From contig CAJNYU010000124.1 of the NCBI GenBank assembly GCA_905331475.1, forward strand, positions 1 to 64,000: a stretch of DNA of 64,000 nucleotides, given 5' to 3'. Below the pieces are notes generated by a model. It was given only the letters and a program-made list of their open reading frames with translations. It made no database searches and was not told where the DNA came from. This document shows positions 37,448-50,732 of this stretch, one piece after another. The number at the start of each line of letters is the position of its first letter. The stretch's first letter is position 1. The stretch is from Rotaria socialis (Eukaryota; Rotifera; Eurotatoria; Philodinida; Philodinidae). A program made the translations under genes and the position numbers.

Positions 37448-38800
37448 AAGAAAAGTGCCCAGTAGAAACAAACACGTAAGAGACCATCTGCGAATCTTAC
37501 TCTTCATAGAAGCATATCTATATGATTTTGCTGTAGAATTGCAAATACATATCCGAGAAAAATTCAGGCATCGTTCACAATGCTATTAACCGTTTGTATT
37601 ATTCTTTCTATTCGTTGGTCAGCTGTGCAAGTTATCAATAATTTCGAATTGATTCTTTGGTATTTTAATTGAGACAATGAATGACTTGGAATGTGCGCAC
37701 TTAGTATAATGTAAGAATTACAGTAATTCAGGTTAAAAAATACAGCTGATACTACATGAATAACGGTAGAAGAAAACAAGATGGAGAAGGATATATATTT
37801 TGTTTCTAATGATTATAATCAAAATGATGGGATTCATAGCTACGACAAGCCTCCCAAGTGTAATGCAAAAAGATTTCCATAGTATTCAATGACTTCATGG
37901 AGTATTCGAATTTGCAGCAAATTCACTTTAACTAAAAAATTGTGAATTTCTATTCAAAGAAAAAATGCAGTGGGCTAATGGTACAATGACATTCACCGAC
38001 ACCCTCAAGCATCCTTACATGTACCCTGATGGATATATCAAGGACACTCTCACTGCCACTCAGCTCATACCCGCTATACCGCTTATACCAATATAGTTTT
38101 TGATTTTGTTAGAAAATCAGAAATTTTGCGTGAAAATGAGTTTGCCGTAAATTCAAATACACCAGCGTATGTTTAGTTTCAGTTTTATGTATAATACACA
38201 CGAGGTGTCTAACACAAACTGATAAAAACACAAGGTTTCGCGATCGAATTTCGAGAAAAGCGCTATTTTCAAGCTGTATGATTAAAATCAGATTTTTCCC
38301 ATCATTCTTTTTTGCATAGGAAGAGTAGCTCAATTCGACTCAGCATATTGGTGTGAATGACTATAGATCTCAATTCGATATTTCTACAAGTACTGCTGAT
38401 CAACAACATATCAATCGCCTTCTGAGCACTAGAAAGTAGATATTCTATACATAGGATACGACTTGTTGGAATGAGCAGTTCTGTTTAAACATAAAGTTAA
38501 CGTTGCTTTGATCACGTAAGCATCGACGCTAAATATCTTTTTAGATGGATTGGAATGACTTCAATCTCATTTCTTTGCTTACTGTCCTTGCCCAAAGTAG
38601 CTTATTTACTTTTCGTTTCTTGGGTATTGCTGTTTGATTGAAGAACGATGTATCAACTCATGGAAGCTCTCTCAAGAGTTTGCGCAATGAAGGATGACCG
38701 TGGCAAAGAAAAGTTTATATGCTCCCATTACGGATGCATCAAATTTAATAGTTTGTATTTTTCGTTTTGTAATACTTATTACATAACTTGGAAATTTTAT
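37448..38800. other. intergenic stretch between convergent genes
   Basis: About 1.35 kb with no supported gene. A slightly GC-richer patch at about 37960-38090 reads open for about 43 codons but has no recognisable similarity. Confidence 0.5.
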
Positions 38801-41253
38801 TCAATCAACGTCTTCAGCGTCTCGCATTAATTGTTGTAAGAACTGATTTAAATGAACAATAGTTTTCTCGTAGCTTTCGGCATTTGCTTTTAATTTTTCA
38901 CAGTGCTCGGCTATCTGTCGTAATTCTTTGATCTTCTCTTTTGTAATTATTGTATAAGCCATATTCACCACTGTCATAGCAGTAAATAAAGTACCAGTAA
39001 CCGCAGCAACTGTTTTTACAGTCGACGACGCATTTGACAAGGAATCCCAGACATGATAAAGTGTATGAATAGCATTTGCTCCTTGTGCAATATTTGTAAC
39101 AGTATCTACTATATGCTGTGTACCATAAATATTCAAATACTTGACTTCGTTATTGATATTTATTTTTATTTTGTCAAGATCTTGCTTGACCGAGTTACAA
39201 ATATTATCAGTTTCTTTAGCAAGATTTTGCATTTGAAGAATTCCATCTCTTGTTAAATTATTGTTATTGTGCTCAATTGTTTGACGTATCAATTTTAATC
39301 TATTTTCAATACCTTTGATCTTTTCATCAATCATCGTTAACAATTGCTTTGAATCTTCTATGATATTCTGCGCTTGTTTTATTTCGTTATAAGTTCTCCA
39401 TATTTGATAGGATTGACTTGCTATAGCTATCATAAAACCAAATGACATGCTATATAATAAGGCATTGCCTACGGTTCCAATTGATTCAACACATACTTTA
39501 CATAATTCTGCGCAATCTTGAGGATTAACAGAATTGCCTTTGTTTTTCAACAGAGCGTCAATACTTGAGCATATGTTTTCACAATGGTTTTGCCCATCAG
39601 CTTTGCGAAGAAATGAGTTAAGCAATGAGAATAAATCTTGGTTCGGATTTCTCAGTCCTGCTAAACAACCATTCAATAATTGTAATGCTGTGGCATTTTT
39701 CGAATTCGAAATATGTTGAAATGTGACGCTCATCGCTGCTCCTAGAGATTTGAATGTGCCACTCCATTTATCGTCCACACATTTTAATTTTTCTACCTCT
39801 GGAATCTAGTATTCAGAAAAAAAATCGTAAAATTCAGCATAAAACAAAGATTTGCTAATAGATAGACAGTTGAGTAACTATCAGGTTATGTATGTGAGCG
39901 TAGGCATGGATATATTTCTCCTATATACCCAAACATCACACTCACACCCAAATAAATGTATTAGATGATAGACAAAGAAAGTGCCAAAAAACGGTCATTT
40001 GTTATGCGGCACTCGTTATTTGTCGGTTGTTCCCATCTCCTAGCATAGTTAGAGAAAATTTTAGATATTTTTAAGCGTGCAGCATTTAAGTACTTTTGTA
40101 ATCACAAATCAATTATGCATCGAAATATATAAATTTACTGATGTATGACACGATGCAATAACTGCAAATCAAAATAAAATGTGTTGCACTGAAATGTTGC
40201 AAATTATAGTTTCGCATTTAGATCACGAAAATATGTAGTGGATGAGTTTCTAGCGTTCTGTTTGGCGACTATTCGTTCACCGTTTCTTTTTTCACATACA
40301 GCTCCACATAAGCAACTCGTCTGAACATACGAAACTTATATGATTTCATGTTAGATTTTTCTCGATTATTTATTAGTCGATAAAATGCCTATCTCGACCA
40401 ATGATCAACATATGACTATCATGAATCGATCCGATCACTCAATACTGAACAGACCCCAAGATTGCATTAGCTTGAAGTTTCAGAACTGCAAAGATTAAAA
40501 GAAATTAAACTGAAAAAATGAAGGCGTGGGTGTATGAAGGGCTAAGCGGCACCCACGCATTTCTATAAGGTGACACAAGATCAAAGTTATGATCTGACAA
40601 GATCTTACCCCACTCATTGTTGGACCTTGGATAACGGCAACATCAAAGGACAGTTATAGGGGTGCGTTAGATTCTATCCGATTCCAATATTTAGGATTCT
40701 AATTTCATTGCGCGGCCCGAAATTCCCATAGTGTTTCATCGATTTTATTGAAATTCACATAAAATTCGATTGAATTCCTGTAGGATTGGATCGGGTCTGA
40801 TTGTTGAATCGATTCATTCAGATTGAAATGTTTAGTTTTGAATACTAAATTATATGCACAAATTTTGAACTTTGTCTCATGAAATTCAATCTCAAAATAC
40901 AAATGAATTCTCCCATTGAATTAAGCATCTTTTTTATCTTTTATATCTCCCTTTTCTATAAGTGAATCGATGACTCATATTTTACGTACCAGTAAATTTA
41001 GATCTGGCAGATTTGTTACTTCATCTAATTGAAAATGAATCATTCTCTCTTGATAAAGTTGTTTAATTTTGGTAAATGCAACAAAATTCTTCCATTTGGC
41101 ATTGTAGATTTCTATTAAAGTGGGCGTGTCATCATCTAAACCTACAGCAATTTTGATCTGCCGACATATGGAATCCATCGTCACCGTGTTCGTATCAATC
41201 TCGATAAGTCGAGCATGACCCTTCACAGTCACAAGAACTTCTTGTGTAGTCAT
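38801..41253 (-). CDS. unknown protein: small N-terminal alpha/beta domain, long helices, two hydrophobic segments (422 aa)
   Basis: Two exons: 40990-41253 (88 codons) and 38801-39805 (335 codons). They join in phase 0 across a 1.18-kb intron with donor CTG|GTACGT and acceptor ACTAG|ATTCC. Residues 1-88 (MTTQEVLVTVKGHARLIEID onward) look like a ubiquitin-like or PB1-type fold, with alternating strands and one helix. The rest is mostly helical. A hydrophobic, Gly-rich segment lies at about 198-219 (GNALLYSMSFGFMIAIA), a long amphipathic coiled coil at 224-312, a second hydrophobic segment at about 350-375 (VAAVTGTLFTAMTVVNMAY), then a terminal helix to 422. Six Cys cluster before the first hydrophobic part. 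I recognise no family; the helix-hydrophobic-helix plan resembles membrane-inserting helical bundles in general. Confidence 0.7.
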
Positions 41254-42013
41254 CACTGAAATATGCTAAAAAAAGCACATATAAGTACAGTTTGATTACC
41301 AAATATACATTTTTGACTTTTCCTTCTATCAAACGTTACAATTGCCAGAGCTAAAACTTAGAAAATAAATATCCTTCATTTTAAAGAAAAAGATCAGCAC
41401 TCGTTTATGCAAAGATCTACAAAGACTCTTTCTATGAATGTAGTTTAGCAAACGTGTTTTTTTCTTCTGCAGAATATTAACAATTTTTAGTCATTCTTAT
41501 GATGAGCTTACTAATCTGAAGAGCAATTGTTGCACTACATCAGAAAATATCTTTACGCAGGCTTATGTTCTCAAATAATTTCTCAGTTAAGACCCTCACC
41601 CATATGAATCAATAACATTTCTTGAGTTGAATTGATTGGTAGACAGACTTATTAACAAGTAACGCGACGTAATCGTCGCTAACCCACTACTGAAAGGATT
41701 TAGGCTACTTTAAAATGTAAGATAAGAAGAGGAATGCTAGACGATTTCTGTCAACATATACATGACGAACAGCAGCATGAAATATCGTCACCTTAGTACT
41801 AATATCACTACGTAGATTAAGTAAAACAAATAACTATGGCGTAGTTAGCGTTAATAGCAATCTAATAGTGACTATTGATCTAGATGTGTCTTAATGCACG
41901 CCTCATCCTCCAGCGTTGACCCGACAAAGGCTTGTTGATGTTCCGGAAAATCCCTAAGTTTTTTAGGAGTTTCCGCTGTACGTAATGAAAATATCACGAA
42001 AAATAGTCATTAC

Positions 42014-42271
42014 CCCGGTCGATCAACTTGTGTCGGGCACGGCCGTTTGACCATAATTTACGGTCGTTTGGTATGCACCGTATTACGGTCGTTTTGTATC
42101 GTGCCATAAACGATCGGATACGCTCGTTAGTAACCGTTTACGACACGATTAATTACGGCCGTAATACGGTGCATGCCAAAACGTCAAGTTACGGCCATTT
42201 ACGGTGAGAAACGGCAGTATACGTTAACGGCCGTATACGACCGTTTCTGGTGGCCGTAATGCTCGACCTGG
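42014..42271. repeat. palindromic ACGGCCGT-rich repeat (MITE-like)
   Basis: The ends are imperfect inverses (CCCGGTCGATCA on the left, CCAGGTCGAGCA read inward from the right). The interior carries many copies of ACGG(T/C)CGTTT-type words and an inverted pair around GGTATGCACCGTATTACGG and its complement. It is GC-richer than its surroundings. I could not see a clear target duplication. Confidence 0.55.
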
Positions 42272-42798
42272 ATATACGCAATGCCCATATTCCACGTCAA
42301 TGTCTTGAGAGCGTGGGTGTGCGCATCTAATGAATAATACATCGGCACTCTCACCCCCAACCCTCACCCAACCTATGTTGTAAATAAATGTAGAATAAAC
42401 CTCGAGTCAGTTACTAACTTTGTTGACAGAGAACCCTCTACTATTTAATTTGCTTCACATTGCGACATGTTTTTATATCCCAGTTAACAGTCGTGCGTTA
42501 AAATAAAGCAATCTATCTTTGTGTTGTTTCTTGATAATGCAATGCGATAATTTTATGATGCAAGTGGTATGACGCAAGCAAGATGTCAATACTTGCAATG
42601 TTGCTTTCAATAAAACCGTGCAGTGTAAAACAAATCGTAGAGTAGTATATCCTGCAAAAAGAGGGTGCGGGCGTGGGTCTAGATGAAAGTGTGAGTGTAG
42701 TTCTTCTTTCATGTACCACCACACTCGACCGATGGAAGGCTGCCTCGAAAAAATGATAACAGATTCGGATTGCTGGACCACGGTAAACTATTGCAAAG

Positions 42799-43892
42799 CA
42801 GAGCTGGGCGACCCAACTCAAAAAGCTGTCCAATTCAATTCATTGAAAGAAAAGTCAATTCAATTCAACTCAACTTGTCGATCTCTAAAGAATTTTTCCA
42901 ACTCAATTCAATTCAATTGGTTTACGTTGAAAACTTTTTTCAACTCAATTCTATTCAATTCATAACTATTGAAAAACATTTTCCGACTCAATTCAACTCA
43001 ATTCAATTACTGAATTGGGTTGGAATCAACTCAGTCTCATTACGAAATTCTATGTAACAAATTTTGTTTTGGTTTATCATTAGTTGAAAGCGTTAAAAAG
43101 AGTTTATTGTTGTTCTGTTGAATTCTTCTTTTAGCGGTTTATTTTAAACAAATCGAAGACGTTTCTCGAATTTTCTAAACTGCTAACCATCCTGTATGTT
43201 AACTTCATCACCGTCCATTACATTATCTAACTGATATCATATCACTTCACCAAAACAAATACCATGTCGATGTTAACCATAGATAAACAGATGAATAGAC
43301 ATTTCACTTATGATTCGTAAGAATCGATATTGATGTCAGTGCATTGAAAACATTAGTAGATAAAACTAATAAATATATCGAACAGATAAAAGAAGAAAAT
43401 AACGGTAAACTTAAGGAATTTCCACAGAAATATAAATAAATATAAACAAATAAATATATATTGAAACGTGTAGTAAATCAGCCTCATCAAAACAAAATAC
43501 TTGGATAACAACTAAAAACTAAATCATAATCATGCACTGACCATTTCCAATTCAATTATATTAATCAATCATACAGAAAAATTTTGCGAGGGTTTTTTGA
43601 GTTGAATTGAATTGAACTCATCAATCTTGAAGAAAAATTTTCAACTCAATTCAATTCAATTTAACGAATTCGCTAAAATTTTTCCAATTCAATTCATTTC
43701 AATTCTTTGGTCATAACTTTCTTTTCCAACTCAATTCAATTCAATTCGCCAATTCAGAAAACATTCTCTCAATTCAATTCAACACAATTCATCAACTCTA
43801 AAAGCACATGTCCAATTCGATTCATTTCAACTCAGAAATTGAGTTGAGTTGAGTTGAGTTGGGCATTTTTTGAATTGAGTTGCCCAGCTCTG
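42799..43892. mobile_element. non-autonomous hAT-type element with pentanucleotide arrays (1094 bp)
   Basis: The TIRs begin CAGAGCTGGGC on the left and the exact inverse on the right, and continue with similar sequence (CAACTCAAAAA / CAATTCAAAAA). They are flanked by a perfect 8-bp direct repeat TTGCAAAG (42791-42798 and 43893-43900), the target-duplication length and CAGNG start expected of hAT elements. About 220 bp inside each end is a degenerate array of the pentamer CAATT (TCAAT/TCAAC variants); the centre is ordinary AT-rich DNA. There is no transposase frame. Confidence 0.85.
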
Positions 43893-45736
43893 TTGCAAAG
43901 TATGATGATTTTGAAAAATCTGTTTTATGACTTTGTGGAAAGGTGTGTCTGTTGACGATATAGAACGTCTTTGAAACTCGTAAGAAACATGAAGGATTTC
44001 ATCGATAATTTTTCAAAAAGTTTACCGTTAAATGCTGATGTGACTTGAATTATATGGGATGGAAAAGCATTGACTATGGACATGAAATGTAGATATAGTC
44101 ATCAGATCCTATTTGAAACTGATCGAAACCGATAGTACGAAAGTTTATTGGTTCCGGCAGCCGCAGATCGGTGGATAATCACAGGGATCCGACTTTCGGA
44201 TCCGTTGTTGGATTTCGCAACCCGGAAATCCTATCGGATTGTGTCTGTTCGCTAGGATCCTGTATCGGATTTGACGACCTGAGCAGTGTATTTTCATATG
44301 TTCTTTTAAATATTCGTGTGTGAACATTTGAATTCATGCATTTTAGATCGAGAATTATTTAATCGAAGCGGTATACCAATGAAACTAGCAGTCTCAAAAT
44401 ATCATATCACGCTAATACTTGATAGTGACTTTTGATTTTTATCAAATTCATACAGAATTAGTAGAAAATGAAAATAACTTTTGGCTTAACATCTTTGATT
44501 CATGGAACAAATAATAATTCAATTATGTGCTATAGGAATTGGAAGCCATTAGATTTTTTACGTTCATCGCAAAATTGCAGAGAAAAACTTCTTGCTCACT
44601 ATGTAGGGGCTTTAACGTAATAATACTTCGAATAAATGCACGAAAACATTGTCATTGCAACTTATGTCCAATACCAATCAGCACGTACATGAGTTCGCTC
44701 TATGAATTAGAAACTGGTCAAAATGTTGATTAGCTACTTGTTTTGGTTTTTTTCTTAAAGCTGAACTGTGAAAAACGAAGTTGCATTAATAACGGGCAAA
44801 ATAACGAGAGAAAAAAAGCACATCAATAGAATTTTACTATCGATATCATCATTTTTCTTCTTACTTGCGATCTGTCGACATTTTATCCAGAGCTGTTTGT
44901 CTTTGACGTCCGATTAAATAATCCGACGATAATTATCGTGCTGAAAAATTGCTGTTGTAGTGATAGTACTCAACAATGTTACACTTCTGAACACGAAAAT
45001 TCACAGGTTTCATGTCAGTATGACATCTCAAATCAGATGATGCATTTTTCTTTGTATTTTTCTTTGATATCAAGTGAATAGCATTGGCGATGGAGAGTAC
45101 TTGCTTGTCTACGTTTACAGAAAATTACCATGTCATAAGTATTGTCTGTTGAGATAATGAATGAATTCTTCAAAAATTTCCTTTAGTTTTACTGGATAAC
45201 ACTTATAACCCATTACAAATAACATATGACATATAAAAGAATAATGATCTTGAATAAAATATCAATTTATACAGAGAAACATTGAGATTTGTGGCTTCAT
45301 AACAATAGGATTGAATGAGAAAATAGAAGAACTCAAAATTAGACGCATGTTACCAAAATAAAAAAATGAGGAAAAAAAATTAACGATATGTTACAAACTG
45401 AGAGAGAGAGAAAAAAACAGATATTCATGGATTTCATTGAATAAAATACCATTGGGAACTGGATACATGTATATTACATTTTTTTCATGTATCGTTGAGA
45501 AATTCATCATCATCATCGAGTCGAAGATCCTAAAATATCGAAAAACTACGTAGTGAAATTCAATTTAGATAGTAAAAATATCGTTTTAGTTTTATTTTCA
45601 AAGGAGATATTGTCTTAGCTCATTCTCATCAACAGTTAATTGAATACTTTTTTTCTCGTCTTGATTAAGATAAATATCGAACTCTTGTATTCTCTACTAG
45701 TACTATCGAAAATTAATAAAGATCATTCAATGACCA

Positions 45737-48700
45737 TCAATTTTCATGTTCAACCTTAATTGTAGATTGTGTTGATGTTTCATTCGCATCATCAAAGTTG
45801 TCTTCGTTATCATCTGTTATTATTTGGCTTGATTGAATTGGGATATAAGAAAATTGTCCATTCTCTTCGGCTTCTTTCATTTCAGCGATTGGATTTCTTT
45901 CCCAATTCGGCTAAAGAAGCAACTTCAAATAAGATCGTTTCAAACAAATATTAATCTTTTTACCAACTGTACTGGATAATTTCTAGCTGATGTGGTTTCT
46001 TTGTTTTGTTTTAAAAACTGTTCTGTTTTATTCGTATCAATAAAACCTGGGAAAAGATTTTTATAATCTGTTGGATTCGCTAATGTTTGTGCTGCACGTT
46101 CCATGTTCAGTTCTTTTAATTTTTCTCTCCACAATCCAACGACGCGATTTATTTGCGATGGAAGATATGTTCGAGAAAAAAATGCTGCTTCTGGTAAACG
46201 TTGATTTTCAATAAGAATATCTAAGCATTGATCTAATTTTCCCAAAACAAAATTTGACAGAAACGCAATATTGAATTGTCCAGCTTTTCGTGATTGTTCA
46301 CCAATAGTCGACATTAATTGTTGGTCACTGGATGCACTTGCCAAAAGAATAAGTGAACCAAATGATTGTGCACGTGTTAGACATTCTTGTACTAAAGAAA
46401 AGTCTCCTTGTTTCGTAGCAACATCAGATAGTTGTAACCATTTTTGTTCATTATCTAATTCAACAGCAAGTTCATGGCAAACTTGTAAATTTCCTAAGTG
46501 AAGAGCTAATTCGAATTTATGTTCAGTATCCAATGTAACTGTCAACGCTTGCTGTCGAAAACCCTACAACAAAAAGTGAATTTAATATCAATTGAACAAT
46601 AAAGTCTACGAACGAACTTGTTTTTCTAGAAAATGTGCCACACGTGTTCGTTGTTCTTTCGTAATTGCTGGAAGAACTTGATCAGCTGTTGCGAAATCCT
46701 TTCGCATAACAGCTGTTTGATATTCAAGAACTGATAGTGACAATTCAAATGATACAATGGACATATCTTTATCACCCAAATATAAACGATTTTCATTAGA
46801 CATATAACCTAATAAATACATCACTCTAAATATGACAGATTTAGTATAGAAAAAAATAGTGATAGACAAAATTGTTTTTATTACTTGTCCAAATGAGAAA
46901 CCGTTACTATTTCGCCGCCGACATAATAATTTATTCGATTGAGAGAATTCGTATAAATAAAACAATCACCTACCCATATACCTGTTTTTATAACTTCAGA
47001 AATTTCACTTAGAGCCTTAAAAAAAAACAAAAGATAACTACGTCACAAAGGAAAACATAGTGATATTTACATCGAATGCGTCCTCAATGCCATCTTCAGA
47101 AATAAGATCTTTATTGGTAGATGCAGCAACTATTGCTTGAGGATTATAGCGAAGAATATAATAAGATTCTTCTGTTGCAATACAAGCTAATTCACCAGTT
47201 TGACTCCAATAGATCTATGGTTGATATTCATGAAATGAGTCAAGTAATAGAAACAAAATAAGTGAAACATACAGTTTTTGGTGCAATTTCAATTCGACGA
47301 ATTAAACTTGTTGTTTCCCAATCATAAAATGTTAAACCTGAATTCGATCTAACACCAAAAAGATGACCACCAAAAATAGCTACAAAAATAAAATTTAAGT
47401 CATTTATTAGTTATTCGAATTCTTTCTATTTATGCGCAGCGAACAAAATCTTTATGAGATTCATAAACTATATTTATCATACCATCAGCTCCAGTTTCTG
47501 GTTTAAATGTTTTTTTTTCTTTGAAATTTTTAAAAATTTTAACCAAATTTCCATCCCGTATAGCATATTCCGATGAATCTTCTGACCAAACGAATTCCAT
47601 AGCATTTCCATAGCTTTTATTACGTAATGTCATTGCTGTATAAATTATATATTCTCCATCGCCACAAACAACAACAAATCTAAAGAAAATCTAAAGCGAT
47701 CCAGAATTAAAACACTAAATTTAACTCAACCTTCCATTTGGTGAATGAGATAATGTTTGTGGATATATTTCACAGCTACCTAATTCTTTAACATTTAATG
47801 GTACTTTTTCACCATCGCGCAGCTGTTGTTCACTGCTCAATTGTTTTAGGTTAACTTGTTGAATTTCACAATGTTTAGCCCATACTATTTTGCCACTTGA
47901 AGCATCCATAGACATAGCTGGTTCTTCTCGGCCCAACTAAAAAATAAATATTTAGCTATATTTTATTATTTATTTATTTAAAGCAGATACTTTGATCATC
48001 ATTGTTCCTTCATCGTAACCAAGTGCAACATTATTTGATCCATGTAAACATGCTATAGACCAACATCGCTCAAGACCATAGTTAAGTGTAGACTCAAGAC
48101 GATATGTATTGGAATGCCACAGTTTGATAGTACCATCCTCTGATCCGCTCAGTATAATTGGTAATTCAGGATGAAATACAACAGTACTAATATTTTGTGC
48201 ATGTCCTTCTAATGTCTGTACACATGTTTTATTCTACATGAAAATTAAATAGATTGTTATTTTTCATTGAAAATATATTAAAAGACAAAAAATATTTACT
48301 TGATAATCCCATATTTTTATACGGCAATCATCACCACCGGAAACAAGATAAGGTTTATCACCACCTGGATAATAATCAACACAATTGGCACCTTTTTCAT
48401 GTCCTTCAAGAGTAAAATTCGGTTGACTTGATCCCAATTGCCATACCTAGATTTAGAAATAGCTCAAAAATGAAATAATTAACCGTTATGATTTTACCTT
48501 AACAGTACGATCGAGAGAAGCTGATGCAAATGTATTATTATCTTTGGGATTAATAGCTATATGCATGACATAATGCATATGTCCTTCAAATGTTTGTTTT
48601 AACGCCCATTTAGCATCCCAGTCCCATAATTTAATTGTCGTATCGTCTGTTAAAAAATAATATTCATACTAATCAACATATTGAAAAGAACGTAACACAT

Positions 48701-49232
48701 ACCACTACTAGTCAGTATATATGATTGAGTCGGATGAACAGCTATTGAACGTATATAATCGCTATGTGCTTCGAATTTATGTAAACGTTCGAGAGTATTA
48801 TAGTTATAAATACGTACACACATATCGTCCTGGTAAGAAGATCAAGTTAAAATTTAAATAGAAAAAGAAAATCTTACCGATCCAGTAATTGCCCAGTTTT
48901 TTCGAACAACAAATTTACCGGCACGAACAGGAACGCTACATATCTCGAAAGTTTTAATTAGTTGCTACGAAGAAAAAGAAGAAGAAGAAAAATATTTGAT
49001 AAACGATGATGATGAATAGATATAGGTAACAAAAATATACTTGAGTTTCATGATTGTAAATATGAGCTTGACCATTAAATAATGTTACTAAAATCCATGG
49101 TTCATTCGGATGAATATCAACACATTTGACTCGATCTGATCGAACTGATAATTTGCGTTTGACGTCAAGACGCAAAGGCTAAATAAATTCATTGATTTAT
49201 TTGAATCGAAAATTCGATTTAATTATTACCAT
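45737..49232 (-). CDS. COPB2: coatomer subunit beta' (886 aa)
   Basis: The COPI coat subunit that recognises dilysine cargo and acts in Golgi-to-ER retrograde traffic. Fifteen exons in matching phase: 49230-49232 (start codon only), 49041-49178, 48878-48964, 48703-48829, 48498-48646, 48300-48446, 47991-48233, 47731-47936, 47483-47679, 47273-47379, 47071-47214, 46885-47015, 46618-46825, 45964-46563 and 45737-45910. After splicing the protein begins [11 protein letters not shown], matching the family start. N-terminal WD40 propellers ([55 protein letters not shown]), [34 protein letters not shown] and [11 protein letters not shown] are near-identical to animal beta'-COP. An alpha-solenoid and an acidic tail follow. 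Confidence 0.96.
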
Positions 49233-50732
49233 AGTTTAATAATAGACTAAATTAAATGAAGATAAATAAAATGTTCTAAAATAAGCATGAAAAGCAGAAG
49301 CGTGGTGAAATAATTAAGATTTATATTTAAAAAAAGACACGTAGTATGCCAACAAAGACAGAAAATCTATTCACATCTAATGGATTTGGTATTTTATAAT
49401 TTGTTAGGAGCCAATTACATTTCTTTTCCAGCTGTGGCTTCAGCTGTTAAGAATATTACGAAACTCAAGATCTTTCGCAGATGGAGTTAGTAATCGAAGA
49501 AAACTTCACTGAATATATGGCATCGCCCGATTCTACAACACAAGTATTTTGTCAATTATTCGAGTTCGATGCAAATCATAAGAAGCAAAAAAATCACCAT
49601 CAGATTATCTTTCTAGTCGATGGCATCGTCATCATTTGAATAAAATAATTAATTAAAAAGAAAAAATAATAATGCTGCCTTGAATCAATATCATCGAGTA
49701 GGGTGGGGAAAACTTTTGAATTTTTACTTTCTATTAAAGGTAAATCCGCACTTTCTTTAAATAAAGAGATCAAAAAAGAAACTTCGATCGTCAACACATT
49801 TAGAATGTCCTAGTAAAATTTTTGTCGTCACGACTATATTTACCTATTAATTGGTCGAATTTCACAACTTATTAAAAGATTGAAATAATCAGAAGAAAAA
49901 TATTTGTAAACTTCTTCGATTGCCGACACACTTCATATGCCATCGCGCAGTTCACTTTTATTGAGGCATACTTTGATCAACTTATATTACTTAATTCTTC
50001 TTTGCATTTAAGCTCACTTCCATCGATATAATTTGATCTTTTGTATTTAATATTTATGATGACTGACTTCAATATTAATCAGAGACAGCAATAACAATAT
50101 AAAAACAAGAAACGAGAGCACAATAATAAAATTTCAGTGACAACGAAACTTGTGACGTGATGGTCTATGCAATTTATCTATGAAACCTTGCATTTTTCTG
50201 TAGGAATGTCATTGTAATTTACATAATATAATAAAAGTATCCCTTTTCGATGTTTTCTATAGTCTTTACGTACATGACACTTTCATAAGCGAACATAAAT
50301 AATAATGAGAATAGAGTGTAATAAATATATAACAAGAAATAGGAACATTCAAGCATAGACAAGTAGATTGCTACAAAAAAAAAGAGTCAACACATCTATA
50401 TAAATTATTTGTTGGAATTCACCAAATTATAAGCATGCGAATATTTCAGTAAAATAGGTAATGAAAATAAGCTAGATATGAAATCGAATTAATATTGATA
50501 TAATCAAATCAAATTGGCAGTTGGTCATCAACGGAAAGACAATAATTAAACGTTAATAAAGCAAAACTTTGTTTAAAGTGATCACAAAAGGAATATTTTT
50601 ATTTTAGGTCTTTAAATTCTCTTGTTAGCGATGGTTCTATTTTATTTTTAACTGCGTTAACGATTTGCGTTTGTAGAAGAAAAATAAAGATTTGTAATCA
50701 TTCATTCGATTTTCTCAAGGAGGGTACATTCG
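49233..50732. other. intergenic stretch, beta'-COP/GPCR
   Basis: About 1.5 kb, very AT-rich. It holds the beta'-COP promoter and the GPCR 3' region. No gene or repeat recognised. Confidence 0.5.

Larger units (their letters stand above)
41254..45736. other. repeat-rich gene-free stretch
   Basis: About 4.5 kb upstream of the unknown two-exon gene and downstream of beta'-COP. It contains the palindromic repeat at 42014-42271, the hAT-type element at 42799-43892, and a patch at 44150-44290 with repeated GGATCCGA-like words. The open frames here run through repeats and are not credible genes. Confidence 0.65.

Noticed and set aside
37960-38090. Open segment beginning MQWANGTMTFTD
   Set aside because: Only about 43 codons, no splice partners or family match.
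42711-43057. Two overlapping plus-strand open frames of 84 and 95 codons
   Set aside because: They run through the CAATT pentamer array and TIR of the hAT-type element; the proteins are translated repeat.
44539-44733. Cys-containing plus-strand frame suggestive of a zinc finger (CSLCRG, CHCNLC)
   Set aside because: Cys spacing fits no finger, no flanking exons, and the frame is short and isolated.
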